A stretch of DNA of 64,000 nucleotides from Benincasa hispida (lineage: Eukaryota > Streptophyta > Magnoliopsida > Cucurbitales > Cucurbitaceae). The translations under genes and the position numbers were made by a program. Position 1 is the first letter of the stretch. Each line of letters begins with the position of its first letter. The notes beneath the pieces are model-generated. The model was given only the letters and a program-made list of their open reading frames with translations, made no database searches and was not told the origin of the DNA. The stretch covers positions 44,005,376 to 44,069,375 of the forward strand of contig NC_052354.1 of assembly GCF_009727055.1 (NCBI RefSeq). The letters are read 5' to 3'. This document shows, piece by piece, positions 25,127-36,617 of the stretch.

Positions 25127-25190
25127 AAAAATGTCATTGTTTATCAGTGATTTGCGTCGCGGGTTTATCACTCGTAAACAATGACATTTT
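25127..25190. repeat. Short perfect-stem hairpin
   Basis: AATGTCATTGTTTA in the left arm and TAAACAATGACATT in the right arm are exact complements, extended by imperfect GTGA/TCAC pairing, with a GC-rich loop TTTGCGTCGCGGGTT. It is too short to call a MITE. Confidence 0.6.
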
Positions 25191-25976
25191 GTTATACGTA
25201 AATTTTATGGAGAAACCATTCCACTTTGTTTTTACGTGTTAAATGATTTTTGAAGAACTGGAATTGTTGTGTACAATTTTATGTCAATTGACACTATATT
25301 TTATGCTCACTTTGACTTATCGTCTCAATTTTCGAATATCGAAATGTTTAAATTGTCTGTTTTATATATATATAATATATATATAATATATATATATATA
25401 TAATTCATCCTAATTGAGTTATGCTTATTTGGATTGAATTTGATTGTCTGGAAATGGTTAATCCCCTTGATGGTTCTTCTTCGTATCTCTTTAAAGCCTC
25501 CTTTTATACTTGCATAGGCTCGATCGATTACACTCGATTTGGGATTCTTATCCTTCCCCCCGTGAGACAATGTTTTTAATTTATTGGTGCACTCCCTCAC
25601 TTGCTTGGGCTTAAGATGAGCATGTGGTCGTTTTTTTTCTTTTCATTGTATTGAGTGGTTTGTTTTACTTGTTTTTATGAATGTTATATTGTTTGAATGT
25701 TTTGTGATTTAAAAAAATAATAATAAGAAGAAAAAAATATTCTTTTACTTCTTAGATTTTGGATTTAGTTTCTAATTCGTTATTATATTTCACACTTTTA
25801 TCTTTGAGATTTCAATATACTCAATTTTATTCCTCGATACAATAAAATCGTTATGGACTTTAAGAAAAGCTGACTAAGATGATGACGAAACTAATTTTAA
25901 ATCAAAATATATTGATGATGTGCCTATTTTAATCTTGATAGGGCAATTTCTTTTTTAAGAAAAAAATGAAAAATTG
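25191..25976. other. Intergenic stretch with AT microsatellite
   Basis: A TATATA microsatellite lies at about 25364-25402. The minus-strand frame across 25325-25600 is partly simple repeat and matches nothing I recognise. Confidence 0.4.
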
Positions 25977-27020
25977 CACAAACCACCCTAAAGTATGAAG
26001 TTTGTTATAATTATACCCCTAAATTTTTAATTTGATCAATCACCTCCTCCAGACTTTATAAAGTATTGCAATCAACCCCCTTTGAGTTAAAATTGGGTAA
26101 CTAACACATATGTAGGAGAAGGGCAAATTTGTCACAAGAAAAAAAAAAAGCTTTGCTCAACGTTACAGAGGAATCGAGGAGGAGGAAAAAATGACCGGTT
26201 TAGTGAAAATAGGGAGAAGAGAAGATACTTTATCGCCGGAAGAAAGGGCGGAGAAAGTTTGTGCGATGGAATAAAAGTACAAGCTCTCTACTTCAACGTG
26301 ATTCAATGCTTCTTCATCTCCTTTTTTTGTTTGTCATTAAAGAGCATTCAACCCATGAGTAGCAACTTGAGTAATTGGATCTGTTAACTGGATCGATTCT
26401 TAAATGCTAACTCTAGCTCAATAAACGAAGTTGTTGCAGTAAAAGGATACTTAGAAACAAAGTATTGGTTTTTAGGGATATCATCTTTTGTGGTTGCAAT
26501 GTTGAAGCTAGTTCCAATTGGGTTGTCAAGAAATAGAGGGCCAAATCTTCGACTCCATGAGCCGGGATTAGGGATTAAGGGAATGGGTTCGATTTTTTGT
26601 TTGTGGAAACTGACTCGCCATGGACCGAGCTCGCAGAAATTGCCGACCATGGAAGAACAACTAGGGCTACTTGAAGCCAAATTAGAAGGGTTTTCGAGAG
26701 GGAGGAAATCGGGGTTTGGGCTTCGTAGAAGGTGAAGAAAATGACGGAGCCGGTGGTGGGATTGATCGGAAGATAGCCAGATTTTATGGGAAGAGCTTCA
26801 GGCGGAAAACTGGCAGCGATGAAGTAGATGGAAATGGAAATGAAGCGAAGAAAAAGAGAAGAAAACAAATAGAATTGCCTTTCTCTTGTATATGTGTGTT
26901 ACTCAAATTTAACCTATGGATTTAATTACTAACATTTTATAAAGTCTAGGGAAGGTGATTGATCGAATTAAAAATTTAGGGATGTAATTATAACAAACCT
27001 CATAATTTAGGAGCATTATT
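25977..27020. mobile_element. Pack-MITE-like foldback element carrying a host gene fragment
   Basis: About 125 bp at the left end (ACCACCCTAAAGTATGAAG, TTTAATTTGATCAATCACCT) is the inverted match of the right end (AGGTGATTGATCGAATTAAA, ending CATAATTTAGGAGC). The family is the same as the small MITE at 13579-13867. Between the arms lies a non-repeat segment with a serine carboxypeptidase-like gene fragment (26384-26868). Target duplication not determined. Confidence 0.72.
26384..26868 (-). pseudogene. Serine carboxypeptidase-like (SCPL50/51-type) gene fragment, captured
   Basis: An ATG at 26868 opens a hydrophobic signal-peptide-like start followed by LPIKSGYLPINPTTGS, FFTFYEAQTP and TLLIWLQ, the N-terminus of plant serine carboxypeptidase-like proteins (S10 peptidase family, secreted). 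A single-base frameshift falls exactly at the conserved GGPGCSS motif. The next frame (26384-26680) continues through GNFCELGPWRV, EPIPLIPNPGSWSRRFG and LFLDNPIGTSFNIAT to about residue 155, where it ends. The catalytic serine region and everything C-terminal are missing. It lies between the arms of a foldback element, so it is best read as transposon-captured. A decayed resident gene is less likely. Confidence 0.8.
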
Positions 27021-28093
27021 AAAATTTCAAGGACAGGAGTGTTGAGATTTTGAAACATAAGACAGAAAAATAAATAAAGAAATAAATTATAATTACATGT
27101 GATGTTAATTGATATTAGTCATTATTTCAATTAATTCTCTATTACTCACTATGATTGCAAATACGAATCCAAATTACGGTAATTAGTTAAGATCCCTCGA
27201 TTAAAGAACACCCTTAATCTATGAGAGTATTAAATCCACAAACAATTGAGATAAGCTTCGGACATGAGATTAGGAAAACTTATTTCCTCTACGTGATGAA
27301 CAATTTTGTTTGATGTATAATCTATACTATCTAAAGGAAATATTTGATTTATTCTATTCTTTTACTTTTTAGTTGATAATTATTTAAGATATCTGACGTA
27401 ATTTTATATTTAAATCATTAAAAAAATCACATTTTATTTTTAATAATTTCTACTTCTATTTAAATAAAGAAAATTTTTAAAAAAAATCATATTTTATCCT
27501 CTAACATCTTATTCAAGAAATTTCTTTTTTAAATTACATTTTATTTTTAATATCTAAGTTAAATAATAGTAAAAAAATTAAAAACATGTCGCATTTTATC
27601 TCTAATAATCTCTACTTCATATTAAATAGAGGACAATTATTTTTAAACAAGATAAAATTAAATTATGATTTGATATCTAAATTTTCTCAAGTAGCTAATT
27701 TCAAAATCTCATTTTTCATCATGTATCTTTTCTCTTTTTTGTTTTTTGTTTTTTGTTTTTTTTGTTAGTTGACTCTCTCTAGCCAACTTCTTTACTTTCT
27801 TATCTTATTTGGATAGAATTTTTGTTGTAAGTAACTTTTTAATTTTGTAAATAGCAACATATTTTTCAATGTTTCTTTCTTTCTTTTTTTTTTTTTTTTA
27901 AGAAGTTTAATTTCTTTGTTTTAAGTATATATTCTATCTTTTATAGGAAGATATCACCCTGTTCGCACGAGATTTCAAGAGAAATTTATTTTGTGAAACT
28001 TGAACTTTGTATTTGTATTAATTTTGTGGAAAGTGAGTGCAATCTATAATACATAATATTTTGATGCTTTCAAAACAAATTATAATCTTTAAG
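27021..28093. other. AT-rich intergenic stretch, nothing recognised
   Basis: Poly-T tracts near 27740 and 27890. No gene or defined repeat seen. Confidence 0.45.
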
Positions 28094-28290
28094 CTGATTG
28101 ATCTTCTTGAACGATCGACTTTTGGACTTGTTGATCTTCTTGGATGATCGGCCTTTGAGCTTGTTGATCTTCTTGGATGATCAGCTTTAGGCTTGTTGAT
28201 CTTCTTGGACGATCGGCCTTTGGGCTTGTTGTTCTTTTTGGACGATCTACCTTGAGCTTGTTGATTTTCTTGAATGATCGGCCTTTGAGC
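28094..28290. repeat. Minisatellite, 32-33 bp unit, about six copies
   Basis: CTTGTTGATCTTCTTGG and GATGATCGGCCTTTGAG halves recur at about 28094, 28128, 28160, 28192, 28225 and 28257. Unit length is close to a multiple of three, so one plus-strand frame reads through as LLIFLDDRPL-like repeats, but no start or gene context supports translation. Confidence 0.85.
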
Positions 28291-30184
28291 TCTTCTTGGA
28301 GGATTAAGGCTTCCGGAGAAACTTGTTTGGTAGAGTTAAACTTGAGTTCGTGTTGATGTTGAGGTTGATTTGATGCGATGCGGTTCGATCTCTAGTACTT
28401 GATCCTCCGATTCTCTCTCGGTTGGGTGGATGTGCTTGACTTGAAGAAGAAAAGCACCGAACGTTCTTGAAGTAACAATCTTAGAAGAGTGTTTGTATCT
28501 TCAAAGGACTTCAGTCTTCAGAATACTTGTATTTCCAAAGGACTTCAGTCTTCAAGCGTGGTCAGATTGCTTGCATCTTCAAAGAACTTCGGTCTTCAAA
28601 ACTCTGATATGCCTTTTGATCTTTAGAGCTTTAGTGTCTTTTGATCTTCAGAGCTTTAGTGTCTTCTGATCCTCAAAACTTTGGAGGAGTTATGTTCTTC
28701 AGAGCCTTGGAGTTTCAGACTTCAGATCTTCAAAGAGATTTTGCCTTCAATTCCTTCAACCCCTCCCAAATGAAGTGAGTTTAATCTTTAATTTGGCCCA
28801 AAATTTTACCATGGGTTTGAATTGGGTTGGCCCCTAAGAGACTTATAATTTTTCCAATAGGCTCGGGCTTTCATTGATGATGTAGTAACTCGTGATTCGC
28901 CAAAATTTCTCATTCAACAAATGTCCCTTTTCGAGATTTATACACGTTTTCAAAATTTTGATTTGAAATTTTGTTTGCTTGACATACTTTCGCCAAGTAA
29001 ACAAAAGATGAATTTTAGTCCCTGGCTTTCTCTCAAGTAAACTTTAATTTGAACTAAAGTATAATTTATGTTCCACTTTATTTGCAAATTTAATTTAATA
29101 TCCCAAATTTTAACAATCATTTTTTTTAGATTTAGAATATACTCAATTCTTCATGTGAATTTGAGGTAGAATTTGTGATTTTGTCTTTCTCTTTCCTCTA
29201 ATTTTGATTTGGTAGATGCTTGGAGTGTGCCTACATTTTGAAGACAACACTTAGATTATGCCAAGGTCTTGACATTGGGAAGAAATTTTATTGGTACCCA
29301 AATCTTGGTTTGAATTTGGAATAGAATTTGATGTGAAATTGAATCTTGATCAATTTTGGTTTGAGATAAAAATTTAGGATATGCCCAAATTTTAATAAGA
29401 GACCAACTGAGACATTTTTTTATCCGCAATTTATTTTGATTGAAGATAAAAACTCAATGTTGGATAATTTGAATTTGAAATAAAATTTGGAATATGACCA
29501 AATTTCAATTTGGGATAAATTTTAGATCTTTCCCGCAATTTAATTTGAAAATAGGGATGAGAGAACCTAAGTTTTGATGAATTTAATATAAATTTGGAAG
29601 ATGCCCAAATTTGAGACTGGATCCACAATTTAATCTTAAAGTTGTACAATTTGCTTTTGAATAAAATTTGGATAGTCATATTTTAATTTGAGACCGAAAT
29701 TGAAATCTTTTATTCATAAATTAAGTTGTATTATTAAAATTTTATAATTATTTTTTTTAAAAAAAAAAACTTTATGCAACATGTACAATACATGTAGTAT
29801 CAAACTAGTCCCGGTTAAGAGATCTCATTCCCAAAAATTTTATTTTTTATAATTATAGTTTAAAATAATTATTGAAAATGGTACAACATATATACTTTTC
29901 AACTTAGTTGTAGTTGGTTTTTCTTTTTTTTTTTTTAAAAAAAAAAACCTTAAATTTACATTTTGTTTGCTCTAGATTATTGGTTGAGTATGAGATAAAT
30001 AGATTCATTTAAAATTGTGACATTGCACTAATCGATTCGAATAGATATAAATTTTGATTGCATAAAGAATATTTTAAGGGGCTATTTGGGAGTTCAATAT
30101 GAGTTGAGATGAGATTAGATCCAATATCATCTCATTGTTTGGAAGCCTTTTTTGTATGTTATACATTTCAAATGTCCACCCACT
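28291..30184. other. Degenerate repeat-rich intergenic DNA
   Basis: 28480-28740 holds scattered copies of CAAAGGACTTCAGTCTTCA and TTTTGATCTTCAGAGCTTTAG. 29100-29700 holds loose repeats around AAATTTGGAATATGCCCAAA. These look like remains of a retroelement, but no domain confirms it. Confidence 0.4.
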
Positions 30185-30554
30185 TATTTGTAAATAGTAA
30201 GGGGTTGTTTGGGGTGCGATATAAGATGTCTAGAGTTCATATGTTTTGGGAGTTCATATGTCTAGGAGTTCACACATGGGTGCATAGTTGTTTTATCTGA
30301 GTTTATATATCTGTTTGGGGTGCAGAGTTGATATAGGATGTGGGGTATCTGTTGTAGTTTTCCTAACTCTAAAATATGATATAAAAGAATATCAAATGAT
30401 CTACTTGTTTGTTTTGGAACTTTTTTATACCATGATTCTTCAAATGGTTTGTTTGAATAAAATTTTGATTGAATTTTTATTAAGTAGATATATTTTTTAT
30501 AATCATGAATTATGGTCTAGGTTTTAGTTTTTTTATTTTCCTTCCAAAATTCAT

Positions 30555-32403
30555 TTTAAACAAAAACAATTATTTTACAAGTTTGATTTCTATTAGTTGT
30601 TTTGGAAAGTTTAGACAACTACTTGGAATCATTTGATAAAGAAAAAAGTTCATTTTAAATAAAAGCAATCATTTTACAAATTTGAAATATATTAATTGAC
30701 TTTGGAAATTTAGACAACTATTTGGAATCATTTAATAAATAACAAAATCCTTTTAAACAAAAGTAATTATACTTGTTGCACAAAAAGTAGATACTAACTT
30801 ATACAGGGTCATATTTTCCAGCTCGTTCACAAGGTGCACATGGTATATATATATATATATACTATGGATTGACAAAAGGCCAACGTTACATACACAAAAA
30901 AATATATATAATTCAATGTTGGATTGGTATCCTAAATCTCTTGTATTCTCGTAATTTGTAAACTTCGTATAAACAAATTGTTGTTAATAAAATAATTGTT
31001 ATTTTATAAGCATGCACTCAATCCAATAAACTAAGATTCTACATTATTTTATGTAATTTAAACAAATATGTAGAGACAAACAAGTGGATCTTGTTTAAAT
31101 AATAACCTAAATGGTATGTAGTAAATGGATAAGACTGGTTACCTTAACATTATGGATACAGTCTACTTTATAGATGTTACAAGTGTTGTAAAGTGCTACC
31201 AATGATTTGATCATGATCATTCATATGGAGACATATGAGCGAGGTATCCCAAACAAAGAGTTTATATAAGATCGAGCCACAAAATAGTTAGTCTCATTAT
31301 ATAACACCGTTAATAGTAGAGACTTACATTTCACCAAGATGACCATAGGTGACATGACCTGAATCTTAAGTGAATTGTGAACTCCTACTCACTCATGAAG
31401 GCAATCATTTGATTTGCATGAGAGTGGCCAGATTGCCAACTCAATAAGCTTACCATTTTGGGATTTGTTTGGGGAGTTAGGAATATAGCTATACAAGATA
31501 GAATTCTTGTTCTCTAATATCGGGTAAATAGATAAATTGCTCTATTGAGGACTGATTCAAGGGCATAAAAAATGTGGCCACACCCTCTCCTGGCCCGAGA
31601 GGGACTTGGTCATAGTTGGACTGTGATTTATTAGAGGAATCAGTGGTATTTAAAGAGTCAAATGTAACTACAGGTGCAAAACGGTAAATTTGGCCCCAAC
31701 TATACTTACGAGCAATTTGTGAAAGGTCATCACACTATTGATTGGTTATATCCAATTGACACTAAATATATTTATAGTGTGGAGAGTGCAACTGTCGGTC
31801 TTTATTGAACAGACCGATAATTAATGGAAATTAGGTAATTTAATTGAAGAGTTTAATTAATTATCCAAGTACCACTAGAGCTTAAGTCTATAAATCCATA
31901 AAGTCCATTTTGTAGCTCAATAGATATTCAATTAAGAATTAATTTTGGATTAATTTTAAGTGTTCAAATTAATTGAGGGGATTAGCTATATATATGATAT
32001 AATTAATACAATGTATTTGATATCTTATAGTATAAGGTATTTTGAATGGAATTTGAATATGATCGACCTTTTGTCAATCCATAGTATATATATATATATA
32101 TATATCTTGTGCACCTTGTGAACGGGCCAGAAAATATGGCCCATGTATAAGCTAGTATCTACTTTTTGTGCAACAAGTATAATTGCTTTTGTTTAAAAGG
32201 ATTTTGTTCTTCGTTAAATGATTTCAAATAGTTGTATGAACTTCCCAAGTCGATTAATAGATTTCAAACTTGTAACATAATTGCTTTTGTTTAAAATGAA
32301 TTTTTTTTCTTTATCAAATGATTCCAAATAGTTGTATAAGCTTTTCAAAACAACTAATAGAAATCAAACTTGTAAAATAATTGCTATTGTTTCAAAGGAA
32401 TTT
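30555..32403. mobile_element. TIR element (about 1.85 kb) inserted into the MULE left terminal repeat
   Basis: The MULE terminal repeat is interrupted exactly here. The arms of the insert, 30555-30890 and 32065-32403, are inverted copies (for example GTTGCACAAAAAGTAGATAC against GTATCTACTTTTTGTGCAAC). The centre holds TATATA and an LTR (30917 to about 32055). No transposase is present. Confidence 0.75.
30917..32055 (+). mobile_element. LTR of the TGTTGG family, truncated, inside the TIR element
   Basis: It begins TGTTGGATTGGTATCCTAAA, matching the starts of the LTRs at 36618 and (minus strand) 9068. It shares conserved blocks such as GACCATAGGTGACATGACCT and GGACTTGGTCATAGTTGGAC with them. 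The right end cannot be fixed; it is shorter than the 1.9 kb copies. Confidence 0.7.
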
Positions 32404-33079
32404 TGGGTTAATTAGATTTTATGGGTGAAAATCGAATTTAATAGTAAAATTGGGTGTTCTCAACTTATTTAGGGGAAAGGGGTGAGTTTTGTCCTTATCC
32501 GAATTATTTTTTTCGTGCACTTATATATATATATATATGTCAGAATGCGTCTGTTCAACGGACGCATTCAGACCTCAATTTCGTCTTCTTCCACTCGTTC
32601 CACCTTAAAACCCTTCATCTTCCCCTTCATTTTTTCATCTTCACCTGAAAGAAATTTTCATCTTCTACAACAAATTTTCATCTTTCTTCATCTTCTTTTA
32701 CAGAAAACAAACACCCGAAAATTCCATTCATTTCTTCCACCTTTTTCCTTTATTTTCAAATATCGATCATCTTCTACTTTCATTTCCACCTTCATATTAT
32801 TAATTTGTTTTTTTTTGGTAAGGTGCAATATTTTTCTTTTAATAAGTTGATATATTTTTTTTATAGTGGGTTAATTTTTTTGTATTGATTCTCATAATTT
32901 TTTTTATATTGGTTTAATTTCATAAATTATCACAAGGGAGAATTACATGTGATTAACATTGTGTTATATATGTTTGGGTTAAGTATTAAAAATATGTTAT
33001 TAGACTTCTAAATGATTATAGATTTTTAAATAACATAATAAATTCAAAATCAAATGTACTAATGGGTTAATTGGAAAAA
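32404..33079. other. MULE left subterminal region, non-coding
   Basis: Continues the MULE terminal repeat to about 32500. It then gives a TTC/ATC-rich pyrimidine tract (32580-32790) that may be a leader region, but no coding exon is evident. Frames here are low-complexity. Confidence 0.45.
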
Positions 33080-34290
33080 TAAGGTACTTTATAAAGATAA
33101 TTAGACAAAATACACTTTTAAAACTATTTAGACAAATATGATATTATTTTTGTTTATATTGAAATGATTGGCTTTGAAAAGAAAAATTTTACATTTGAAA
33201 TCATTAACAATTTATTTTTCTCTAATTTTTTAGCATCATACGTAATAGAAAAATAATAAAAATCATATTTTCCATATCTTTTAAGCATCACATGTAAAAT
33301 GAGAGATTTTTTTACAAGAAAAAAATCACATTTTCTCCATACTTAGTAAAAATAATCTAACTCAAATTTTTAAAAATAAAAATTTATCTTTAATTACGTT
33401 CAAACAAAATTTTAACGAAATCTAACCATAGGTATTTAAATATGTTCCTAATGGAAAAAAAATAAATAAATCTTTTAAAATTTATATTTAAATCTTTTTT
33501 CATTTTACCAAAATTTTAAAATTTATTAGTAGTTTTGAATGTAAAATTAAGAATATGTTTCTATTGGAAAAAATTAGTGATATTACTTTATTTTATGGAG
33601 AAAAGAAAAAAAAAACTAAAATGAATTAAAGAAATAACATGAAATCTAAAACTATATATTTAAATAAGAAATTAAAGTTAATAGACAAAGATAATTAAAC
33701 AAAAAGGTACTTTACAAAAGAAAAATTTTAGACAAATGTACTTTACAAGGATAATCAGACAAAAATACACTTTTAAAACTATTTAGATAAATAGGATATT
33801 ATTTTTGTTTATATTGAGATGATTAGCTTTGAAAAAGAAAAATTTTATATTTGAAATCATTGATAATTTATTTTTTTTCTTATTTTTTTAGTATCATACG
33901 TAATAGAAAAATAATTTTAAAAAAATCACATTTTCTCCATACTTTTAGTAAAAATAATCTAACTTAAATTTTTAAAAATAAAAAATTATTTTTAATTCAA
34001 GTTCGAAGGAAATTTAACGAAATCTAAAAATAAGTATTTAAATATGTTCCTAATGGAAAAATAAATAAATATTTTTAAATGTAAAATTTATATTTAAATC
34101 TTTTTTTATTTTGCCAAAATTTTAAAATTTATTAGAAGTTTTAAAAATAAAATCAAGAATATGTTCTTAATAGAACAAAATAGTGATATTACTTTATTTT
34201 GTGGAGAGAAAACAAACTAAAACGAATTAAAGAAAAAAAACGAAATTTAAAAATAGATATTTAAATAAGAATTTGAAATTAATAGTGGTA
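33080..34290. repeat. Imperfect tandem duplication, unit about 600-660 bp
   Basis: TACTTTATAAAGATAATTAGAC at about 33082 and TACTTTACAAGGATAATCAGAC at about 33739 start two copies. Both continue in the same order for over 500 bp, including GCATCATACGTAATAGAAA or a close variant and TAGTGATATTACTTTATTTT. Indels and substitutions separate them. Confidence 0.8.
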
Positions 34291-34949
34291 TTGGATTTAA
34301 ACTAAAATGTTTTATTTTATAATGGATTAATTGGAAAATTTATGTTATAGTGGATTGATTGGGGAATTTATTTTATAGTTGGTTAATTGGACGTTTTATT
34401 TATGAAATAAAACAAAAATGTAAAACGTCCATAATTTTGTATTAGTTTTTTTTATTTTGTTTATCGTAGCTATTATTTCTTAGAAAAACTCTACAATCAA
34501 GTCATTCAAATGTTATGTATATAGTTATTTATTATTATTTGGAATGATGTATTGATTATTGAATATTGAATATTTGAATGTTAATATTAATGTTATTGTT
34601 AGTATTATTGTTGTTATTGCTGTTATGTTTACTATTTATCTAGTCAATTTATTTTGGATTATTCACCTTAATGTTGTAAATTTTATGATGATTAAAGAAC
34701 ATAAATTCATGTCAATGTAAAATAATATTTATCATTGATTTATGGTCAAATGATGATGCATGACTTTAGTAACAATATTTATCATGATTTTGTATCTAAT
34801 TTTTTTATTATTTTGTTTGAAGATGGATATTATTTTTTTTTTTTAAAAAAAAACATTCCTTTATACAAATAGCAATAACACATTAATATAGTTGACATAA
34901 TATATACTTACATATATTATGATAAATATCATATTGCATTGGCCAAATT

Positions 34950-36617
34950 ACGATGGACTTTGTGGAAATTTTTATGTTATATGCATGGAAACATTGTTAA
35001 TGGGCCAAATGGGATATAATATGATAGGCAACCATCTCTTCGTATAAATATGCATCGTCAAATTGAATTCAATATATTAATAGATGGATTATGTGATGCG
35101 TTATCCATAAATAGAGATGATGGGGTAGAGGTAATATTTAGATATGGTAGTTATGTAGCAGGATCTACTTTCTATATCCTCATCTCATTATGAAGTGAGG
35201 CTGGTATACGGTTCATGATGAGCAATGCTCCATACCCTTCAAATAGAGTTGAATTGTATATATCCCAACCCAATGTCCCTAAGTCCAGCCTCAACGAGAA
35301 AAGAAGTTGAAACTATTATTGAGTTGGAAAATCATGATGTGGAGGATGAGCATTGTGATCCAACTATTGCCACAAACAACGAAAAAGTTGAAATAGACGA
35401 TGATGATATCGATCTAGATTAACTACCTAGTCAATTTTATGGCGTTCATGAAGTCTCCAAAACATTTACTAAGATAGACCTGATGAACATTGAACCCGAT
35501 TCGACAATGGGGGAGGACACTAATATGGGGTCTGATTTACTGCTTAAGGGGATGATATTCAATTCCAAATTGGATTTAAAAAAATGCAGTGAAAAACTAT
35601 TCAATCATTCGACATCAAAATTTTGAATTCATTAAGTCAAATAAACCAACATGGGTTGTTAGGTGTAAAAGATATGGCAATAGGTGCATGTGGAGACTTC
35701 ACACTGTTTGCCATAAAAAACATGGTATATTTAAAATTACCCAGTATATGGCCCTCATTCCTGTGTGTATGCAAGACTGAGTTAGGACCACAATCAATTG
35801 AACTCATATCTAATTGCATCTGAGGTAAGCAGCATAGTGAAAAAAAATTTGTTACTTGACATCAAAACATTACAAGATATTATCTTGAAAAAATATGGTT
35901 ATTCCGTTAGTTACTGGAAAGTGTGTGACGGAAGAAGAAAAGCAATTGCGAAGATATTCGGAGATTGGATCGAATCGTATAATTTTCTGCCTAAATGAAT
36001 GAATATCTTACAAATCACAAACCCCGGTACAATCGTCTATTGAAGGCTAAATGAGGTGGATTGTGATGAAAGGATTGTAATGTTCAATAGTGTGTTTTGG
36101 TCGTTTGGACCTGTTATTGAGGATTTCAAGCATTACAGGCCACTGCTTCAAATTAAAGGAACTCATTTGTAAGGGAAGTATGAAGGAACATTGTTAATAG
36201 CTACCTCAGTCGATGTAAATGGTCACGTCTATCTAGTTGTGCACGTTATTGTACCAGAGCAAAGTGTTGACTCATGGGGCTAGTTTTTGAGATTTATGGG
36301 ATCATGTGGTGCAAGAAGGGAGGGAATGTGTCTAATTTCATATAGATACAAAGACATTATATCTGCCATTAGAAACCCTAACAATTGAGTTTGAATACAC
36401 CACAAATTCTGCTTGCGACATGTGGCAAGTAATTTTAACGACAAATATAAAAAATAGTCTATTAAAAAGTTTGGTGTATAGTGCAGGATCAAAATTTCAA
36501 GTTCGAAAGTTTAATGACTATATGGTCGAACTTCAAACAACAAACCTTAATTGCTTACTATATTTCGCTTCCATAGATCACAAGCAGTGGACACAATCAC
36601 ATGATGGTAGTCATCGT
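34950..36617 (+). pseudogene. MuDR-type MULE transposase, degenerate and truncated
   Basis: Frame pieces in order show the MULE transposase plan. The N-terminal acidic region (35225-35422) has DDDDIDLD, followed by the MuDR zinc-type domain (35589-35780; IRHQNFEFIKSNKPTWVVRC, YGNRCMWRLH). Next is SYWKVCDGRRKAIAKIFGDW (35798-35998). The DDE core region follows near 36100-36290 (HYRPLLQIKGTHL, GKYEGTLLIATSVDVNGH, VDSWG), where the expected catalytic DGTHL reads KGTHL. Last comes LKSLVYSAGSKFQVRKFN (36420-36617). Multiple stops and shifts. It ends at HDGSHR, where the LTR at 36618 is inserted; the C-terminal zinc knuckle is absent. The family cuts and pastes elements with long inverted repeats. 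Confidence 0.85.

Noticed and set aside
26130..26384. Second captured gene fragment beside the SCPL fragment
   Set aside because: Base composition looks gene-like, but no reading frame matches a family I recognise.
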